64,000 bases of DNA from an uncultured Bacteroidales bacterium (GCA_934699095.1 CAKUVI010000004.1:248001-312000); one strand, 5' to 3'; shown: positions 26,281-36,004, numbered from the stretch's first letter. Made by a program: numbers and translations. The notes: generated by a model from the sequence alone, not told the origin.

Positions 26281-27306
26281 ATGAAAAGTAGAAGTTTGGT
26301 TTATGCTTTTGTTGTGCTGTTGTTTTCCAGTATTTCATGCAAGCAGCGGGTTGAGGAACAGAAGAGGGAGCCGTTGAATGTGGAAATCATGGTTGCCGAT
26401 TCTGTGTTGGGGGATTTAACGCACACATACGTTGGAGAGGTTGAGGAGAATGTATCTGTATCTTTGAGTTTTCCGATGGGTGGCAAGGTGGAGCGTGTGT
26501 ATGTGCACGAGGGCGACCGAGTGCGGGCAGGGCAACTGATTGCAACAATCAATTCAGAAAATGCCAAAAACGCCTATAATTCCGCAAAAGCCTCATTGCA
26601 ACAGGCGGAGGATGCATATAAGCGTCTCAAAAAGGTTTACGATTCTGGCAGTCTTGCCGAGGTAAAATGGGTTGAAATGGAGACCACGCTCGAGAAGGCC
26701 CGCTCTTTGGAACAGATAGCGAAGAAACAGCTTGAAGAATGCAGTTTGACCGCCCCAGTCTCCGGAATTATCGGTAATTGCAATGCCAAGGCGGGTGGCT
26801 CAATACTGCCTGGTGAACCGGCAGTGACAATCTTGGATGTGGATAAACTATCTGTGGCGTTTTCTGTTCCTGAAAGTGAGATCTCATCAGTGGAGATAGG
26901 TGACGACGCCTATGTGTATGTCTCTGCCCTGAATAATAAGATGCTGAGCGGGAAAATTTCCGAAAAAAGTGTTATATCCTCCAAAATATCACATAGTTAT
27001 CGCGTTAAGGTAGCATTTCCAAAGAGTAACAATGAGATGATTCCCGGAATGGTTTGTAAGGTTCTGCTTGAGCATCCCGACAGACCGGGCTTCGTCATTC
27101 CCGCGAAATGCGTCCAGACCCGTCCAGAGGGATTGTCGGTGTGGGTTGTCAAAAACGGGAAAGCCTATAGGCGTCTTATTACATCATACGAATTTACCGC
27201 AAATGGTGTGCTTGTCAATTCCGGTATCAATGACGGCGATACAATAGTGACAGCTGGCATGCAGAAGTTGTATTCCGGTGCAAATTGCTCTATATCAAAC
27301 AGATGA
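26281..27306 (+). CDS. RND efflux periplasmic adaptor (membrane fusion) lipoprotein
   Basis: This 341-residue adaptor has a lipobox SISC (Cys20). A lipoyl-like half-motif GGKVERVYVHEGDRVRAGQ (about 65-83) comes next. A helical hairpin spans about 95-145, with the second half-motif near SLTAPVSGIIGNC. A beta-barrel and membrane-proximal domain (VWVVKNGKAYRR, GDTIVTAGMQKL) complete it. Such adaptors connect an RND pump to an outer-membrane channel. Its stop overlaps the pump ATG by 4 nt. No TolC-like gene is present here, so the channel must come from elsewhere. Confidence 0.92.
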   Translation: MKSRSLVYAFVVLLFSSISCKQRVEEQKREPLNVEIMVADSVLGDLTHTYVGEVEENVSVSLSFPMGGKVERVYVHEGDRVRAGQLIATINSENAKNAYNSAKASLQQAEDAYKRLKKVYDSGSLAEVKWVEMETTLEKARSLEQIAKKQLEECSLTAPVSGIIGNCNAKAGGSILPGEPAVTILDVDKLSVAFSVPESEISSVEIGDDAYVYVSALNNKMLSGKISEKSVISSKISHSYRVKVAFPKSNNEMIPGMVCKVLLEHPDRPGFVIPAKCVQTRPEGLSVWVVKNGKAYRRLITSYEFTANGVLVNSGINDGDTIVTAGMQKLYSGANCSISNR

Positions 27307-30300
27307 TAAAGAGAAATCACATATTATCGGCGATGCGCAGCCACAATATCATCTTTTTTATTGTGGTATGTTTAGTGATATTCGGAATTTACGGGTTGAC
27401 ACAGATGAACAAGGATGAGTTTCCGCAGTTCACCATTCGCCAAGGCGTGGTTGCGGCAATCTATCCTGGGGCATCGGCGCAGGAAGTTGAAGAGCAGGTG
27501 ACAAAGCCTCTGGAGCGTTTTTTGTTCACATACGCCGAGATTGACAAGGAGAAGACGTACTCCGTGACCGAGAACGGTATTGTGTATGTTTTCGCAGAGT
27601 TGAGGACATCAGTTGAAGACAAGGATGGCGCTTGGTCGAAGATACGACATGGATTGCAGCTTTTCAAGAAGAGCTCGTTGCCAGCGGGTGTACTTGAGGT
27701 TGTTGTGGTTGACGACTTCGGGAACACATCGTCAATGCTTCTAACCGTTGACTCACCGGATCGCACGCCGAGAGAACTTGAGGATTATGCTGAACAGCTC
27801 TGCGACAGACTGCGGAAAATCCCTGAAATGGGTAATATAAAGATTCTCGGCAAGCAGAATGAGGAGATAGCTGTCATTGTTGATCAAGAGAAGTTAGCAT
27901 CGTATGGCATCAGTCAGCGCACGCTGTTGGTTGAGCTGGCCGCCCAGGGCTTCCGCACTATCGGAGGAAACATGGAGAGCGATGACGGCGAGGCCCTGAT
28001 CCACGTCACTATTCCATACCAGTCGGAGTACGAAATAGGCGAACAGATAGTGTATGCGGACCCTCAAGGCAATATCATCAAGCTTCGCGACATTGCCAAG
28101 ATAGAGCGCCGGTATGCAAAACCCGACAGTTACATCAAGTATAACGGGACTCCCACAGCACTCATTTCCATGGAGATGGCACCTGGCAACAACATAGTGG
28201 CTTTCGGTAAGAAGGTGGAAAAGGAAATCAACAAGTGCCTCAAAACCTTGCCGCCAGACGTGTCGATGCATAAAATTACAAACCAGCCTCATGTGGTTGA
28301 CAAGTCTGTAAGGTCGTTTTTGCGTGATTTAGTGTTCTCCATACTGGTTGTGATAGCTGTCATGTTGCTGCTATTCCCGTTGCGCACCGCACTTGTGTCG
28401 GGCTCCGGCGTGCCCGTGTGCACCGCTGTCACTATGGGCCTGATGTATATCTGCGGCATCGAACTGAACACCGTGACACTCGCCGCTCTGATTGTCGTAT
28501 TAGGTATGATTGTTGATGACTCTGTCATCGTGATTGACGGCTATACCGACTATCTGCAGCAGGGCTACTCAAGATGGTACTCAGCTGTTTACAGCACTAA
28601 ATCTCTGTTTGTGCCGATGTCTCTCGCAACATTGGCAATCTCCGGAATGTTCTTCCCGATGACCCGCATTATTACCGGCCCATTAGGTGACTTTGTGCAA
28701 CTTTTCCCATGGACTGTAACATTCGCACTTGTATGTTCTATATTCTATGCTGTGTGGATAATTCCTTATCTGTCAACTGTTTTCATTAAAAGAAACAAGG
28801 ATGGCAAGGCACCAAATAAATTTGAGGAGGCCCAGAACAGATTTTTTGTACTGTTGCAGAATTTCTACGAGAAGGTCTTGAAAAGATGTTTTGCACACCC
28901 TTATGTGATCCTTGGCATTGCTTTCGGAGCAGTGTCGCTGGGAGTCTTCCTTTTTACAAGACTGCAGATCCAGATGTTGCCCAAGGCCGACAGAAATTGT
29001 TTTGCTGTGGAGATGCACCTCGCTGAAGGCAGCTCCTTAGACCAGACTGCAGACATAGCCGACAGTATGGAGCACATCCTCCGCACTGACCCGCGGGTGG
29101 AGTCTGTAACCTCTTTCATCGGTTGTTCCTCGCCCAGGTTCCACGCAACCTACGCCCCGCAAATGGCACACAAGAACTACGCTCAGTTCATAGTGAACAC
29201 AACATCTGAAGAAAACACCCTTAAAATAATCAGAGAACTTGGCCCTAAATACGAATATCACTTCCCTAATGCCTATATTCGTTTTAAACAAATTGACTAT
29301 CAAGCTGTTAAAAATCCTGTTGAGGTTCTTGTATCTGGTAGTGATTTTGATGATATGAAACTTGTGGCTGACACTCTGAAGTCATTCATGAATTCCTTGC
29401 CAGAGCTCACTTGGGTTCATTCAGACATGGACGAAACTTCCCAAAATATTAAAATCACCCTCAAAAGCGATGAAGCCTCGCGATTGGGTGTGACACAAAG
29501 TATGCTTTCATTGTATCTATCATCCGTAATCAAAGGGCAGAGTCTTACAAATGTTTGGGAAGGCGACTACAGGGTGCCGGTAAATCTGTACACACAAAAA
29601 GATGATGATCATTTTAATTTTATTGATCTTGCTGATTATCAAATACCTACATCGTTGCCAGGGGTTTGGGTTCCGCTAAGGCAGGTTGCCGATATCGGTC
29701 CCGAATGGCAGGATGCCGTCATCAATCGCCGCAATAGTATCCGCACTATTACCGTGGGTTCTGACTTGAAGTATAACCAGAGCCAGCCAAAAGTGATGGA
29801 TAAGATTTACGATTTTGTAGAGAAGAGTGTTGAACCTAACCTGCCAGATGGAGTGGAGATTTCATACGGTGGTCTTACAAGTGCGAATGACTCTGTGATT
29901 CCGCAAATCATACTCAGTTTCATAGCCGCCGTTTTAGTGCTTTTCATCTTCCAACTATACCATTTCGGGAAGCTCGACATAGTTTTCCTGACACTTTCAG
30001 CGAGCCTTATCTGCATCTTCGGCGCGTGTCTCGGATTGTGGATTTTCCAGTTGGATTTCAGTATAACAGCGGTGTTGGGGGTCGTGAGTTTAATAGGCAT
30101 TATTGTCAGAAATGCCATCATTATGTTCGAATATGCCGAAGATTTGAGGAATAACAAGCATAAAAGTGCAAAAGAGGCCGGCTTTGAGGCTGGAAAACGC
30201 AGGATGCGACCTATTTTCCTGACCTCTGCGACCACCGCGCTCGGCGTTGTTCCTATGATTATCGCCCACACATCGCTCTGGATGCCGATGGGTGTTGTTA

Positions 30301-30377
30301 TCTGTTTTGGCACCATTTTCTCTCTTCCACTTGTAGTCACAGTCCTGCCTGTTGCATATTGGCAAATCTTTAAGTGA
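27303..30377 (+). CDS. RND-family efflux transporter permease (AcrB-like)
   Basis: This 1024-residue inner-membrane pump exports drugs, bile compounds or metals using the proton gradient. The N-terminal helix is followed by the porter motif YPGASAQEVEEQVTKPLE. The TM4 motif IVVLGMIVDDSVIVID holds the paired Asp residues needed for proton relay. A second periplasmic domain and a C-terminal helix bundle include AGKRRMRPIFLTSATTALG. I start it at ATG 27303 (ATGA overlap with the adaptor) rather than at the in-frame TTG 27285. The substrate cannot be read from sequence. Confidence 0.94.
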   Translation: MIKRNHILSAMRSHNIIFFIVVCLVIFGIYGLTQMNKDEFPQFTIRQGVVAAIYPGASAQEVEEQVTKPLERFLFTYAEIDKEKTYSVTENGIVYVFAELRTSVEDKDGAWSKIRHGLQLFKKSSLPAGVLEVVVVDDFGNTSSMLLTVDSPDRTPRELEDYAEQLCDRLRKIPEMGNIKILGKQNEEIAVIVDQEKLASYGISQRTLLVELAAQGFRTIGGNMESDDGEALIHVTIPYQSEYEIGEQIVYADPQGNIIKLRDIAKIERRYAKPDSYIKYNGTPTALISMEMAPGNNIVAFGKKVEKEINKCLKTLPPDVSMHKITNQPHVVDKSVRSFLRDLVFSILVVIAVMLLLFPLRTALVSGSGVPVCTAVTMGLMYICGIELNTVTLAALIVVLGMIVDDSVIVIDGYTDYLQQGYSRWYSAVYSTKSLFVPMSLATLAISGMFFPMTRIITGPLGDFVQLFPWTVTFALVCSIFYAVWIIPYLSTVFIKRNKDGKAPNKFEEAQNRFFVLLQNFYEKVLKRCFAHPYVILGIAFGAVSLGVFLFTRLQIQMLPKADRNCFAVEMHLAEGSSLDQTADIADSMEHILRTDPRVESVTSFIGCSSPRFHATYAPQMAHKNYAQFIVNTTSEENTLKIIRELGPKYEYHFPNAYIRFKQIDYQAVKNPVEVLVSGSDFDDMKLVADTLKSFMNSLPELTWVHSDMDETSQNIKITLKSDEASRLGVTQSMLSLYLSSVIKGQSLTNVWEGDYRVPVNLYTQKDDDHFNFIDLADYQIPTSLPGVWVPLRQVADIGPEWQDAVINRRNSIRTITVGSDLKYNQSQPKVMDKIYDFVEKSVEPNLPDGVEISYGGLTSANDSVIPQIILSFIAAVLVLFIFQLYHFGKLDIVFLTLSASLICIFGACLGLWIFQLDFSITAVLGVVSLIGIIVRNAIIMFEYAEDLRNNKHKSAKEAGFEAGKRRMRPIFLTSATTALGVVPMIIAHTSLWMPMGVVICFGTIFSLPLVVTVLPVAYWQIFK

Positions 30378-30409
30378 TAATTGGTGGTCCAACACTGCGA
30401 TAACTTTTG

Positions 30410-30417
30410 TATTTTTG
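30410..30417 (+). promoter_or_regulatory. -7 promoter box TATTTTTG for the aspartate aminotransferase
   Basis: This consensus box ends 34 nt before the ATG at 30452. It lies past an in-frame upstream start codon at 30407, which supports 30452 as the true start. Confidence 0.6.
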
Positions 30418-30451
30418 CACCCGTTTTCAAGAATTACACAATTATCAAAAT

Positions 30452-31684
30452 ATGGAAAGAATTTCAAAGAGAGTGCTTGATATGCCGGCTTCTGAAACAT
30501 TGGCCATGACCGCATTGGCACGTGAATTAAAAGAGAAAGGTCAAGACGTTATCAGTTTGAGTATTGGAGAACCAGATTTTAACACTCCAGACGAAGTGAA
30601 AGAATATGCAAAACAGGCTATAGACGATAACTTCACACATTATCCGCCAGTCCCTGGCTATGCTGATTTGTTGAAAGCCATCAGTAATAAGTTCAAAAGA
30701 GACAACAACCTTGATTACACCACGCAGCAGATAGTGGTGTCAACAGGCGGAAAGCAGGCCATCTATCAAACTGTGATGGCTTTGGTAAATCCTGGTGACG
30801 AAGTTATAATCCCGACTCCTTACTGGGTTTCATACAGGGCAATAGCACAGATGGCAGAGGCAAAGGTCGTTTATATACCTGCAAAGATGGAGAACGACTT
30901 CAAGATTACAGCCGAGCAACTTAGAACAGCGATAACACCAAAAACCAAGTTGATGATGTTCAGCAGTCCTTCAAACCCGACAGGAATGATCTATTCGAAG
31001 GAAGAGTTGCGTGCGATTGCAGAAGTCGTGGCAGAACATCCTCAGATGATGATCATGTCTGACGAGATTTATGAGCATATCAATTTTGTCGGCGGACATG
31101 AAAGCATAGCCCAGTTTGATTTCATCAAGGATCAGGTTGTTACTGTCAACGGTGTAGCCAAAGGTTTTGCCATGACAGGATGGCGCATAGGTTTTATAGG
31201 TGCTCCTGTTGAGGTTGCCAAAGCTTGCAACAAGTTGCAGGGTCAGATCACATCGGCAACGGGCTCTATATCGCAGCGCGCTGCCCTCAAGGCTATGGAA
31301 ATGGATCCTAAAACCTCTGAAGATATCATCAATATGCGCAATATCTTCAAAAAACGCCGCGATTTGGTCTATGGATTGCTGAAGGAAATACCAGGCTTTG
31401 AGGTTAATTTACCCCAAGGTGCCTTCTATTTCTTCCCAAAAATCAGCTCTTTGTTCGGAAAGAATGTACCTGCAGACTCCCAATTTGCAAAGCAGTACAA
31501 CAAAACAAAAATCGAGAACTCTACAGATTTAGCGTTCTATCTGCTGCTTGATGCAAGCGTTTCTACCGTTCAGGGCACTGCATTCGGTGATGACGACTGT
31601 ATCCGTTTGTCTTATGCTACATCAGAAGACAACTTGAAGGAAGCTTGTCGCAGAATTAAAGAAGCTGTTGAAAAATTGAAATAA
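30452..31684 (+). CDS. Aspartate aminotransferase (class I, PLP)
   Basis: This 410-residue enzyme interconverts aspartate and 2-oxoglutarate with oxaloacetate and glutamate. Motifs include SIGEPDFNTPDEV, HYPPVPGYADL, SSPSNPTGMIYS, the PLP-phenol contact SDEIYEH and Lys237 in NGVAKGFAMTGWRIG, which forms the Schiff base. The C-terminal Arg in DDCIRLSYATS binds the substrate carboxylate. This resembles the Ib-type AspB/AatA enzymes. It has its own promoter, and aspS follows after 70 nt, so oxaloacetate-to-aspartate and aspartyl-tRNA synthesis lie together. Confidence 0.93.
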   Translation: MERISKRVLDMPASETLAMTALARELKEKGQDVISLSIGEPDFNTPDEVKEYAKQAIDDNFTHYPPVPGYADLLKAISNKFKRDNNLDYTTQQIVVSTGGKQAIYQTVMALVNPGDEVIIPTPYWVSYRAIAQMAEAKVVYIPAKMENDFKITAEQLRTAITPKTKLMMFSSPSNPTGMIYSKEELRAIAEVVAEHPQMMIMSDEIYEHINFVGGHESIAQFDFIKDQVVTVNGVAKGFAMTGWRIGFIGAPVEVAKACNKLQGQITSATGSISQRAALKAMEMDPKTSEDIINMRNIFKKRRDLVYGLLKEIPGFEVNLPQGAFYFFPKISSLFGKNVPADSQFAKQYNKTKIENSTDLAFYLLLDASVSTVQGTAFGDDDCIRLSYATSEDNLKEACRRIKEAVEKLK

Positions 31685-31754
31685 ATAGTTTTTTTAATCG
31701 TTATAGTAAATGTAATTTTACAGAATAAAGAATTGTAACACCATAACTAAGAAG

Positions 31755-33518
31755 ATGTTAAGAACTCATACATGTGGCGAGCTGACGCTTGACAATATTC
31801 AGCAGACGGTAACACTGAGTGGCTGGATTCAGAAAATCCGTCATTTAGGAGGAATGATATTCATAGACTTGCGTGACCGTTATGGTATCACACAGTTGGC
31901 TTTCAATCACGAAGAACGCCCTGAACTTTGCGAGCAGGCCGAAAAGCTTGGCCGTGAATGGGTGATCCGCGTCACAGGTAAAGTGATTGAACGCTATAGC
32001 AAAAACAAGAATATCCCAACGGGCGACATTGAAATTGAGGTCCACGAGTTGGAGGTGCTCAACGAATCTGAGGTTCCGCCTTTTACCATTGAGGATGAAT
32101 CTGACGGTGGTGACGAACTTCGCATGAAGTACCGCTACCTTGACATCCGCCGCAATCCGGTGAAAAACAACCTCATCTTCCGCCATAAACTCGGTCTGGA
32201 GATCAGAAAATATCTCAGTGACCATGGGTTCCTTGAGATTGAGACTCCGTTCTTGGTGAACAGCACTCCAGAAGGCGCCCGCGACTTTTTGGTGCCATCA
32301 CGAATGAACCCGGGTGAGTTCTATGCTCTTCCACAATCGCCGCAGACCCTCAAACAGCTGCTGATGATTGCCGGCTGCGACCGGTATTTCCAGATCGTGC
32401 GCTGCTTCAGAGATGAAGACCTGCGCGCCGACCGCCAACCTGAATTCACACAAATCGACTGCGAAATGTCGTTCATTGAACAGGACGACATCCTTAACCT
32501 CTTCGAAGGCCTCGTACACCATATCTTCAAGACATTCAAGAATATGGAGCTCGGAAAATTGGAGAGAATGACATGGAACGATGCCATGAAGTATTATGGT
32601 TCAGACAAGCCTGACGCCCGTTTCGACATGCGTTTTGTTGAACTTAACGACCTTCTGCAGCACAAGGATTTCAAAGTCTTCAATGAAGCCGAACTGATTA
32701 TCGGTATCAAGGCTGAGGGCTGCGGCGGATATTCACGCAAGCAAATCGACAATCTTACGGAGTTTGTGAAGAGCCCGCGTGTGGGTGCTGCTGGTATGGT
32801 TTACATTCTCTGCAACCAAGACGGATCTTTCAAGTCCTCTGTTGATAAATTTTACGACCAAGATGATCTGAAAAAGGTTGCGGAGCGTTGTAATGCCAAG
32901 GCCGGTGACATGATACTCATACTCTCAGGCAAGGCCATGAAGACGCGCAAACAGATGTGTGAGTTGCGCCTTGAGATGGGTAATCGTTTAGGTTTGAGAA
33001 AGGCTGGTGAATATAAGGCTATGTGGGTCGTTGACTTCCCGTTGTTGGAGTGGGACGAGGAGACCCAACGCTACTATGCTATGCACCATCCCTTCACAGC
33101 TCCCAAACCGGAGCATGAGGGCTGGCTCGAAGAACGTCCGGGAGAAGTGCTTGCCAATGCATACGATCTCGTTATCAACGGTTCGGAAATTGGCGGCGGC
33201 TCCATCCGTATCCATCGCCCAGAACTGCAAAAACGTATGTTCAAGGCACTGAATTTCACTGAAGAACAGGCTCAAAGCCAGTTCGGATTCCTTATCAACG
33301 CCTTCAAATATGGAGCTCCTCCTCATGGTGGCATCGCCTTCGGCTTCGACCGCCTCTGTGCTGTGTTGAGCGACAGCGACAGTATCCGCGACTTTATAGC
33401 ATTCCCGAAAAACAACGCAGGCCGCGACACTATGCTCCCTGCCCCGACTCCTATTGACGAAAAACAGCTTGAAGAACTCAATATTAAACTCGATTTAAAA
33501 AACAATAATGGAAAATAA
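31755..33518 (+). CDS. aspS: Aspartyl-tRNA synthetase
   Basis: This 587-residue bacterial-type class II enzyme charges tRNA-Asp. An N-terminal OB-fold anticodon-binding domain (about 1-110, SGWIQKIRHLGGMIFIDLRDRYG) precedes the catalytic core. The motif 2 region RCFRDEDLRADRQPEFTQID and a GAD insertion (about 280-420) follow. Motif 3 is PHGGIAFGFDRL near the end. The last 11 nt overlap the start of the Wzz-like gene, which ties a surface-polysaccharide gene to translation of a housekeeping gene. Confidence 0.97.
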   Translation: MLRTHTCGELTLDNIQQTVTLSGWIQKIRHLGGMIFIDLRDRYGITQLAFNHEERPELCEQAEKLGREWVIRVTGKVIERYSKNKNIPTGDIEIEVHELEVLNESEVPPFTIEDESDGGDELRMKYRYLDIRRNPVKNNLIFRHKLGLEIRKYLSDHGFLEIETPFLVNSTPEGARDFLVPSRMNPGEFYALPQSPQTLKQLLMIAGCDRYFQIVRCFRDEDLRADRQPEFTQIDCEMSFIEQDDILNLFEGLVHHIFKTFKNMELGKLERMTWNDAMKYYGSDKPDARFDMRFVELNDLLQHKDFKVFNEAELIIGIKAEGCGGYSRKQIDNLTEFVKSPRVGAAGMVYILCNQDGSFKSSVDKFYDQDDLKKVAERCNAKAGDMILILSGKAMKTRKQMCELRLEMGNRLGLRKAGEYKAMWVVDFPLLEWDEETQRYYAMHHPFTAPKPEHEGWLEERPGEVLANAYDLVINGSEIGGGSIRIHRPELQKRMFKALNFTEEQAQSQFGFLINAFKYGAPPHGGIAFGFDRLCAVLSDSDSIRDFIAFPKNNAGRDTMLPAPTPIDEKQLEELNIKLDLKNNNGK

Positions 33519-34545
33519 TAACAAATACAACGCTTTCAGTCTCCTTGAGTTCATCTGGAAGTGGCGCAAATGGTTCCTGATCATTTGCGCCGCCACCTTC
33601 GTGGTGTCGGCTGGTTGCTCAATGTTGGTGAGACCACGCTTCAAATCCACGGCGGTAATATACGCACCGCGCACAAGCTCCGTGGCCAAAATCCTTCTTA
33701 ATGAACAAAACTACAACGAACGCCTCGATATGCGCGCCCTCGCCACCGTTGACGAGACAGAACAGATGATGGCCTTCCTGAACTCCGTGGCTATCAAGGA
33801 TTCTCTGATAAAAAAATACGATTTGGCTAAATATTACGATATTGACCTTTCCAAAAAAGGCGGCCAAACCAAGTTGTATAAAACTATTACTAATAATTTC
33901 GTTGTAAAACGTACAGATTTGGGCTCTATCTCTGTTTCCGTTGTGGATTGGGACCCTCAAATGGCATATAATATGACTGTTGATGTGGTGGGTTGGCTCG
34001 ACTCGGTTAAGAACAATGTCGAGAAAGAACGCCTCATGGCTTCGTATCAAGACCTTGTAAGACAGCTGGATTCCATAGACAAAGAGGTGGCCCGCGTTGA
34101 TGATACCATCTCTGAAATAATGAAACACGGTGTTTTCAATGTCGAAAACCAATCTGAAAGATATACACAACAGTATGCGATCGCTGTTGCACAAGGCAAT
34201 AATGCCGCAATGAACCGCATTCGCAGCGAAATGGACACCCTGGCAAAATATGGCCCTAAACTTACCGAACTCCTTGAAACTGAATATAACTTCAGCCAGT
34301 ATCATGCACTTGTGAAACAGAAAATGCTTGATGCTCAATTGGATATGCAAACATCAGTACCCGTGAAGTTCGTTATTGACCAACCTTTCAAGGCTGATAA
34401 AAAGTTCTATCCAAAAAGATCAGTTATTGTTTTAGTGTCCACCGTATGCGCTTTCTTTTTAACATTGATTGTGCTCCTATTTGTTGAAAAAATTGACAAG
34501 AGAACCCCTGAAACATCTTCAAAGTCTTCTGAAGAGTTGCAGTAA
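33508..34545 (+). CDS. Wzz/GumC-type polysaccharide chain-length protein
   Basis: This 345-residue inner-membrane protein has a first transmembrane helix at about 22-43 (WFLIICAATFVVSAGCSMLV). A periplasmic, coiled-coil-rich middle carries LVRQLDSIDKEVARVDDTISE. A second helix at about 310-330 is preceded by the proline-bearing FYPKRSVIVLV. This is the layout of Wzz-family co-polymerases that set the length of O-antigen or capsule chains. There is no C-terminal kinase domain. It overlaps aspS by 11 nt and the following ligase-like frame by up to 77 nt. Confidence 0.85.
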   Translation: MENNNKYNAFSLLEFIWKWRKWFLIICAATFVVSAGCSMLVRPRFKSTAVIYAPRTSSVAKILLNEQNYNERLDMRALATVDETEQMMAFLNSVAIKDSLIKKYDLAKYYDIDLSKKGGQTKLYKTITNNFVVKRTDLGSISVSVVDWDPQMAYNMTVDVVGWLDSVKNNVEKERLMASYQDLVRQLDSIDKEVARVDDTISEIMKHGVFNVENQSERYTQQYAIAVAQGNNAAMNRIRSEMDTLAKYGPKLTELLETEYNFSQYHALVKQKMLDAQLDMQTSVPVKFVIDQPFKADKKFYPKRSVIVLVSTVCAFFLTLIVLLFVEKIDKRTPETSSKSSEELQ

Positions 34546-35962
34546 ACGGCAGATTATTGCCGTAGTTGTTGCAATAGCACTTATCTTGCTTAACGGTTTT
34601 GCAATTGTAAGGGAGATAAGTTTTTTGCCTATTGTGACTGCTGCAATAGTTGGTGGTTATATTGTGTTGTTTCACACCGATATTGCAGTTTATCTCACTG
34701 CTTTGTCAACCCCCTTCTCTGTAATTCTCAGTATCAAAGATGTCAACTTGGGCTTGTCACTCCCATCCGAAGCGCTGATGATATCCCTCACGGTGCTGTT
34801 TTTCTTCAGAATTCTTTACGATTTAAGGATAAAAAGGGACTTTTTATCGCATCCCGTCTCCATAGCGATTATGGTTTACCTTGCTTGGATGCTCATAACT
34901 TGCATCACAAGTGTGCAACCAGTCGTGTCTTTGAAGTTTTTTGCTTCCAAAATATGGTTTACCACGGCCTGTTACTGGATGTTTATGCAATTGGCCGAAG
35001 ACGGATGGCAGAAAATAGTTGCCTACTTCGATTGCTATGCCGTGGGATTGGCAATTGTTGTGCTGATAACAACCTACAAGCACGCTCTCAGCGGCTTTGA
35101 TGAACATTATGCCCATTGGGTTATGTCGCCTTTTTACAACGATCACACCGCTTACGGTGCCGCCCTGGGCTTCATGATACCTATTACCGTTGGCTTTGTC
35201 TTCTTGAAGGATTTAAAATTGTGGCTGAAGATCCTAAACGCTGTAATCTCCGTCATTCTTCTCGGTGGCTTCTATCTCTCTTTCAGCCGTGCTGCCTGGA
35301 TTAGTCTTGTGGTTCCTGTAGGTGTGTTAATTATTCTTAAATTGAGGATAAAGTTGTCGTGGCTGATCGGTGCCGGACTGATAATAGGAGCCTCTTTGTT
35401 CTACTATGCCGACGACATACTGTACAAAATGAGCCGTAACAGCCAGGATTCATCCGGAAACTTGGTTGAGCATATCCAGTCTATGTCAAACATCAGCACC
35501 GACGCTTCCAATATGGAGAGAATAAACAGGTGGACTGCGGCTTTCGGCATGATTCGGGAGAAACCTTTGTTTGGCTGGGGACCAGGTACCTATCAATTTG
35601 AGTATGCCCCATATCAGCAAGCTCGCTACCAAACGATTATATCCACTGATTTCGGTGATGGCGGAAACGCTCATAGTGAATATATAGGGCCTTGGGCCGA
35701 GACCGGTTTCTTAGGAATGCTGACTGTGATAGGACTTATGGTTGTTGTGCTTTTTTACGGCATTAAAACCTATCTCTATTCTCCTGACAAAAATCTGAAA
35801 TTGCTCTCCTTGATAATGACATTAGCCTTGATAACGTATTATATTCATGGTGTTTTTAACAATTTTTTAGACACTGACAAGTTGTCGCTATTGTTCTGGA
35901 GCGCTATGGCGGTTATTGTGGTCTGCAACACTAAAATGCAAAACTTGAAGTCAGGTTTTTAA
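34469..35962 (+). CDS. O-antigen ligase/polymerase family membrane protein
   Basis: This protein of up to 497 residues has about eleven hydrophobic segments and a large extracytoplasmic loop with the O-antigen ligase signature NRWTAAFGMIREKPLFGWGPGTYQFEY. The NAHSEYIGPWAETGFLG segment carries the conserved His-x-x-x family pattern. Enzymes of this class join or polymerise undecaprenyl-linked glycans at the periplasmic face. The start is uncertain: no ATG lies before the first helix, and only TTG codons are available (34469, 34481, 34484, 34493). It works plausibly with the Wzz-like protein just upstream. Confidence 0.82.
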   Translation: MCSYLLKKLTREPLKHLQSLLKSCSKRQIIAVVVAIALILLNGFAIVREISFLPIVTAAIVGGYIVLFHTDIAVYLTALSTPFSVILSIKDVNLGLSLPSEALMISLTVLFFFRILYDLRIKRDFLSHPVSIAIMVYLAWMLITCITSVQPVVSLKFFASKIWFTTACYWMFMQLAEDGWQKIVAYFDCYAVGLAIVVLITTYKHALSGFDEHYAHWVMSPFYNDHTAYGAALGFMIPITVGFVFLKDLKLWLKILNAVISVILLGGFYLSFSRAAWISLVVPVGVLIILKLRIKLSWLIGAGLIIGASLFYYADDILYKMSRNSQDSSGNLVEHIQSMSNISTDASNMERINRWTAAFGMIREKPLFGWGPGTYQFEYAPYQQARYQTIISTDFGDGGNAHSEYIGPWAETGFLGMLTVIGLMVVVLFYGIKTYLYSPDKNLKLLSLIMTLALITYYIHGVFNNFLDTDKLSLLFWSAMAVIVVCNTKMQNLKSGF

Positions 35963-35994
35963 ATTATAAAGTGTACCTTTGCGCTTTATAATTT
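35961..35994 (+). promoter_or_regulatory. Promoter framed by a perfect 11-bp inverted repeat
   Basis: The -7 box TACCTTTG (35974-35981) lies in the 12-nt gap between AAATTATAAAG (35961-35971) and CTTTATAATTT (35984-35994), an exact inverted repeat. It precedes the beta-helix/GH3 operon (ATG 36005). The arrangement suggests an operator for a dimeric regulator; an RNA hairpin is less likely because most of it lies upstream of the transcription start. Confidence 0.55.
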
Positions 35995-36004
35995 TGGAAA
36001 TGTG

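Noticed and set aside
27285..27302. TTG start for the RND pump
   Set aside because: ATG 27303 overlaps the adaptor stop as ATGA, the usual coupling arrangement.
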